From Guptibacillus spartinae (GTDB taxonomy: Bacteria > Bacillota > Bacilli > Bacillales > Guptibacillaceae): a stretch of DNA of 64,000 bases. The position numbers and the translations under genes were made by a program. Each line of letters begins with the position of its first letter. Position 1 is the stretch's first letter. Location: assembly GCF_028610625.1 (NCBI RefSeq), contig NZ_JAQQWU010000003.1:251380-315379 (forward strand). The letters are read 5' to 3'. The notes below the pieces were generated by a model, which saw only the letters and a list, made by a program, of their open reading frames with translations, made no database searches and had not been told where the DNA came from. Shown in pieces: positions 60,907-64,000 of this stretch.

Positions 60907-62394
60907 ATGAGATTTGCTTCCGATATGCTAAAAAATTATCCGGTGCTCGTGCCTGAATCACTTCATCATTCCTCAAATTCCCCACAGTTTTATCCGATTG
61001 GTCACTACTCTTCAATACCTACCATACCAATAAATAAGCAATTTAAACCGAATCTCTCACTGCTCCATTTTCTATCAGGGCGACATTTATTACGCGATGA
61101 ACTTCCCTTCACCCTTCATGATCTTCATGCCCATTATTTAAATGGGTATCTTCATATTGAGCCAGGTATTCAAACAATTAATGGAAAGATAGCGTGTATG
61201 AGATGTGGAAGTCAGCAGTCATTTTCTAAGTTTTCTTGTGCAAGGTGTCAAAGTTCGAGCTGTCAATATTGCCGCAATTGTATCATCATGGGGAAGGTTA
61301 CCTTTTGTTCGCCTCTCTACTCTTCAAGCTACAAGGAAAAAAGAGAGGAAACCACCACGTTACAATGGTCTGGTAAGCTTTCGGAAGGTCAAAAAGAGGC
61401 ATCAGACGCTGTCATTCTTGCAATTAAAACAAATCAGTCTGTACTGATCTGGGCGGTTTGTGGAAGTGGAAAAACGGAAGTGCTTTTTCACGGTTTAGCG
61501 CATGCCCTTTCTGAACATAAATCTGTTTGCATTGCTACTCCACGAACCGACGTGGTTTTAGAGTTAGCGCCACGCTTAGAGAGCGTTTTCCCCGCTCTTA
61601 CGATTTCGCCTCTTTATGGAGGGCGTTCTGAGCCTTCTTCTTCTTTCGTTATTTCAACCACTCACCAGCTCATTCGTTATAAAGACTATTTTGATGTCAT
61701 GATTATTGATGAAGTTGATGCTTTTCCATACAATATCGACGCTTCTCTCCAACATCACGTAAACAAAGCCCGTAAACAGAGTGGCTCACTCATCTATCTA
61801 ACTGCAACACCATCTCAATTATTTTTAAAACAAGAAAACCTTCAGGTCGTACGCATTCCTTCTAGGTATCACGGATCTCCTCTACCAGTTCCTACTTTTA
61901 AGTGGGTTGGAAATTGGAAGAAGAAAATTGACGCAGGAAAGGCTCCACAAATTTTGATGGATTGGATAAAAAGACAAATGGGAGCAAAAAAACCGATATT
62001 GGTCTTTCTACCATCGATTAAAATGGTTGAAAAAGTAAAAAACGTGTTTGACTCTCACCACCTTTCTTGTGAATTCGTCCATTCAGAAGATGAAGATCGC
62101 GCGGCTAAAGTTCTTCAGTTCCGAAAAAAAGAAATACCGATCTTACTTTCTTCTACTATTCTTGAACGGGGCATTACGATTGAAAATGTTGCAGTTGCGG
62201 TACTGGGAGCGGAGGATGATGTTTTCACAGAAAGTGCTCTTGTGCAAATTGCTGGCAGAGCAGGAAGAAGTGCTTCTTTTCCTGAAGGGGACGTATCGTT
62301 TTTTCATTACGGGAAAACAACTGCTATGGTAGCGGCAGGTCGACACATTCGAAAAATGAACCAGGAAGCGAAGGCGAGAGGATGGTTAAAATAG
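60907..62394 (+). CDS. comFA: Competence ATP-dependent helicase/translocase ComFA
   Basis: The start is taken at the ATG at 60907, after GGAAG. The frame is open back to 60838, inside the degV-family gene. The 495-aa protein has a four-cysteine zinc region (CMRCG...CARC...CQYCRNC, ~97-125), Walker A AVCGSGKTE (~184-192), motif II MIIDEVDAFP, motif III LTATPS and motif VI QIAGRAGRS. In Bacillus it drives single-stranded DNA through ComEC during transformation. The comFB gene found between comFA and comFC in B. subtilis is absent: the next gene overlaps directly. Confidence 0.92.
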   Translation: MRFASDMLKNYPVLVPESLHHSSNSPQFYPIGHYSSIPTIPINKQFKPNLSLLHFLSGRHLLRDELPFTLHDLHAHYLNGYLHIEPGIQTINGKIACMRCGSQQSFSKFSCARCQSSSCQYCRNCIIMGKVTFCSPLYSSSYKEKREETTTLQWSGKLSEGQKEASDAVILAIKTNQSVLIWAVCGSGKTEVLFHGLAHALSEHKSVCIATPRTDVVLELAPRLESVFPALTISPLYGGRSEPSSSFVISTTHQLIRYKDYFDVMIIDEVDAFPYNIDASLQHHVNKARKQSGSLIYLTATPSQLFLKQENLQVVRIPSRYHGSPLPVPTFKWVGNWKKKIDAGKAPQILMDWIKRQMGAKKPILVFLPSIKMVEKVKNVFDSHHLSCEFVHSEDEDRAAKVLQFRKKEIPILLSSTILERGITIENVAVAVLGAEDDVFTESALVQIAGRAGRSASFPEGDVSFFHYGKTTAMVAAGRHIRKMNQEAKARGWLK

Positions 62395-63098
62395 CACGAT
62401 GTTTATGGTGTGGAGAAGACATGAGTCAGCAGGTTTCATGGCAGCTTTTGTTTGGTATGAAAGTGACGTGTTGTGAAGCTTGTCAAAAGCAACTCCATCC
62501 CATAAGAGGAGAAGTTTGTTTGAAATGTGGGCGCTCTCTTCAACAAATGGATGCGCGATTTGTGCAGGGAAAGCATTGTACCGATTGCGTGAGATGGGGA
62601 GAACGAGGGTGGAAGGATGTTTTGATCCAAAATAAGTCCTTCTATGTTTACAATGATTTTTTGAAAAAGATTCTTGCGCGCTTTAAATATAGAGGTGATG
62701 TTGACGTAGGGAGGGTTTTCTCAAGTTCCATTCACAAGGAGTTAATAAGGTCTTACTCATTCATCGATCAGGTCATTCCGATGCCTGCAAGTCCGGAACG
62801 AATGTATGAAAGAGGGTTTAATCAGTGTGAGGTTTGGATTGAAGGCACGAAATTTATGGAAGTTTCTCCTTTAAAGAGAATGAGAAATGAAGATAAGCAG
62901 TCTAAACGATCCAGAGAGCAGAGAATAAATCGGGAAGAAGAGATGTTCCAACTCGTAGATGAGGCAAATGTAGCCGGGAAAAAGCTTCTTTTGCTAGATG
63001 ATATTTATACAACGGGCACAACGATCCATCATGCTGCTCTCACGCTTAAAAAGGGAGGAGCTGCAGAGGTCTACTCCCTTACTTTATGTAGAGGATGA
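62382..63098 (+). CDS. comFC: Competence protein ComFC (phosphoribosyltransferase-like)
   Basis: The ATG at 62382 overlaps comFA by 13 bp. The 238-aa protein has an N-terminal zinc finger (CLWCGEDM, CCEACQKQL, CLKCGRSL) and a type I phosphoribosyltransferase fold (KYRGDVDVGRVFSS, IPMPASPERMYERGFNQCE) with the PRPP loop LLLDDIYTTGTT. It is part of the DNA-uptake machinery with ComFA and DprA. Confidence 0.92.
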   Translation: MVKIARCLWCGEDMSQQVSWQLLFGMKVTCCEACQKQLHPIRGEVCLKCGRSLQQMDARFVQGKHCTDCVRWGERGWKDVLIQNKSFYVYNDFLKKILARFKYRGDVDVGRVFSSSIHKELIRSYSFIDQVIPMPASPERMYERGFNQCEVWIEGTKFMEVSPLKRMRNEDKQSKRSREQRINREEEMFQLVDEANVAGKKLLLLDDIYTTGTTIHHAALTLKKGGAAEVYSLTLCRG

Positions 63099-63161
63099 GT
63101 GTGTGTCGAAAACTTTATTAGAAAGCGCCTTCATTCGAGTGAAATCAACAAAAAACCCCCT

Positions 63162-63190
63162 TTGACAGAGGTTTGAGCCACACGTATAGT
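63162..63190 (+). promoter_or_regulatory. Sigma-A promoter of the cold-shock gene
   Basis: TTGACA (63162-63167), a 17-base spacer and TATAGT (63185-63190) are close to consensus, about 50 bases before the start. Confidence 0.75.
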
Positions 63191-63238
63191 TAATGTATGG
63201 CACTGCCATGAAGATTTTTGAAGGGAATGTTGAACAAG

Positions 63239-63439
63239 ATGCAGGGAAAAGTAAAATGGTTTAACAATGAAAAAGGTTTTGGCTTTATCGAAAGAGAAGA
63301 TGGCGACGATGTTTTTGTTCATTTCTCAGCAATCAATGGTGAAGGATTCAAGTCTCTAGAAGAAGGTCAGACGGTTGAATTCGAGATTGTTGAAGGTGCT
63401 CGTGGGCCACAGGCTGCTAATGTAGAAAAAGTATCTTAA
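63239..63439 (+). CDS. Cold-shock family RNA/DNA-binding protein (CspB-like)
   Basis: The ATG at 63239 ([20 protein letters not shown]) gives the standard 66 aa. In-frame codons back to 63218 would add unusual residues. RNP1 is KGFGFIE and RNP2 is VFVHFSAI. It is a single OB-fold protein that melts RNA structure. The ribosome binding sequence AAGGGA is about 12 bases away, rather far. Confidence 0.92.
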   Translation: MQGKVKWFNNEKGFGFIEREDGDDVFVHFSAINGEGFKSLEEGQTVEFEIVEGARGPQAANVEKVS

Positions 63440-63454
63440 TTAAAACAAATACGT

Positions 63455-63487
63455 AAAGTCGCTATCAGATCCGATAGCGGCTTTTTA
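63455..63487 (+). terminator. Intrinsic terminator
   Basis: AAGTCGCTATC / GATAGCGGCTT with one T-G pair, then TTTTT, after the cold-shock gene. Confidence 0.85.
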
Positions 63488-63597
63488 TTTAGAGCAATTT
63501 TAGAGTGAAAAAGGGATTAATGAGAATTAATGTAAAAAAATGTCGGATTTTAACGTGTTTTGTGAAAAAAACGTAAAAATAATTGTGTTTTTTTAAA

Positions 63598-63624
63598 GTT
63601 TATAGAGGGGAATAGAGTGGGTAT
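63598..63624 (+). promoter_or_regulatory. Probable sigma-B-type promoter of hpf
   Basis: GTTTAT (63598-63603), 15 bases and GGGTAT (63619-63624) resemble the sigma-B consensus GTTTAA-N12-14-GGGTAT, with one -35 mismatch and a spacer one base long. The B. subtilis hpf/yvyD gene is known to be under sigma-B and sigma-H. Confidence 0.6.
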
Positions 63625-63664
63625 AACGAATACTATAGTTATAGCATGGAAGGAGGAGTGCCAC

Positions 63665-64000
63665 ATGATGAATTTCAACATCCGTGGTGAAAACATTAAA
63701 GTTACACCTGCAATGAGAGAATATACTGAGAAGAAGGTAAGTAAACTTGAAAGGTATTTCGATACTCCACCTAATTCTGATGTTCATGTCAATATGAAGG
63801 TCTATAACGACCAACAAATGATCGAAGTTACCATCCCAATGCCAAACCTTCTACTTCGAGCAGAAGAAGAGCATCAAGATATGTATGCAGCTATTGATTT
63901 GGTTGTTGAGAAACTTGAGCGTCAAATTCGCAAGCATAAAACGAAAGTTAATCGCAAATTCCGTCAGGAAGGTAGCGTAAAATATATGTTCCGCGATGAA
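63665..64000 (+). CDS. hpf: Ribosome hibernation-promoting factor, long form (partial, runs off the window)
   Basis: The ATG at 63665 is eight bases after AAGGAGG; 112 codons are visible and the frame is open at the edge. The protein begins MMNFNIRGENIKVTPAMREY, then EKKVSKLERYF, VTIPMPNLLLRAEEEHQDMY and DLVVEKLERQIRKHKTKVNR. This is the S30AE domain that binds the 30S decoding region. The C-terminal dimerisation domain of the long form lies beyond the window. It follows a csp gene instead of the flagellar genes that separate comFC from hpf in B. subtilis. Confidence 0.92.
   Translation, partial: MMNFNIRGENIKVTPAMREYTEKKVSKLERYFDTPPNSDVHVNMKVYNDQQMIEVTIPMPNLLLRAEEEHQDMYAAIDLVVEKLERQIRKHKTKVNRKFRQEGSVKYMFRDE

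Noticed and set aside
1-64000. CRISPR array, insertion sequences, prophage, tRNA or rRNA genes
   Set aside because: No regularly spaced repeats, transposase or integrase motifs, or recognisable RNA gene sequences were seen on either strand.

Overview
The window looks like chromosomal DNA of a spore-former-type Bacillaceae bacterium (low-GC Firmicute, Bacillus sensu lato). The grounds are AT-rich sequence, strong GGAGG-type ribosome binding sites, frequent TTG/GTG starts, intrinsic terminators after most units, and a recognisable Bacillus neighbourhood: tagO, yvyE, degS-degU, a degV-family gene, comFA-comFC and hpf. No rRNA, tRNA, CRISPR array, insertion sequence or phage gene was seen. The first ~75 bases are strikingly GC-rich and do not match the rest.

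Layout. (1) 94-9068: a sugar-sensing three-gene unit (membrane-anchored sugar-binding protein, LytS/YesM-type kinase, YesN/AraC-type regulator), an alpha/beta hydrolase, a DUF218 protein, then a sugar ABC importer (binding lipoprotein of the glucose-binding family and two permeases, no ATPase) whose leader carries a tandem 20-bp repeat that could be the regulator's operator. (2) 9227-16145: the conserved circularly permuted ATP-grasp / alpha-E / transglutaminase operon, then a large formate-dehydrogenase-like molybdoenzyme with its DUF1641 partner. (3) 16173-21053: VanZ-like membrane proteins, UDP-glucose dehydrogenase and several very small genes, one of them behind a c-di-GMP-I riboswitch on the minus strand. 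(4) 21278-39478: four large secreted proteins, each ending in three cell-wall-binding type 2 (CWB2) repeats (SpoIID/LytB-like, two subtilisins, an amidase). Between them lie an oxidoreductase, a HAD phosphatase, an RRNPP-type regulator with a putative cognate pheromone precursor gene, a GDSL-like protein and UDP-GlcNAc 2-epimerase. (5) 39802-54607: a cell-surface polysaccharide/teichoic-acid-like locus with a TagGH-type ABC exporter, six or more glycosyltransferases, two nucleotide-sugar dehydrogenases, two large composite proteins and an LCP transferase that would attach polymer to peptidoglycan. (6) 54648-64000: tagO, yvyE, degSU, an NlpC/P60 endopeptidase under a probable WalR box, degV-family, comFA, comFC, a cold-shock gene and the start of hpf.

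How it fits together. Much of the window is about building and remodelling the envelope: TagO and MnaA supply lipid-linked precursor and ManNAc, the dehydrogenases make acidic sugars, the glycosyltransferases and exporter build a polymer, LCP attaches it, and the CWB2 proteins may dock on such a polymer to hydrolyse or process the wall. The most promising new item is the unannotated 40-codon gene at 26013-26135, placed directly behind a 421-aa HTH-TPR regulator in an NprR/NprX-like arrangement. It is a candidate peptide quorum-sensing pair next to secreted proteases. The c-di-GMP riboswitch controlling a 45-aa membrane protein is the second.
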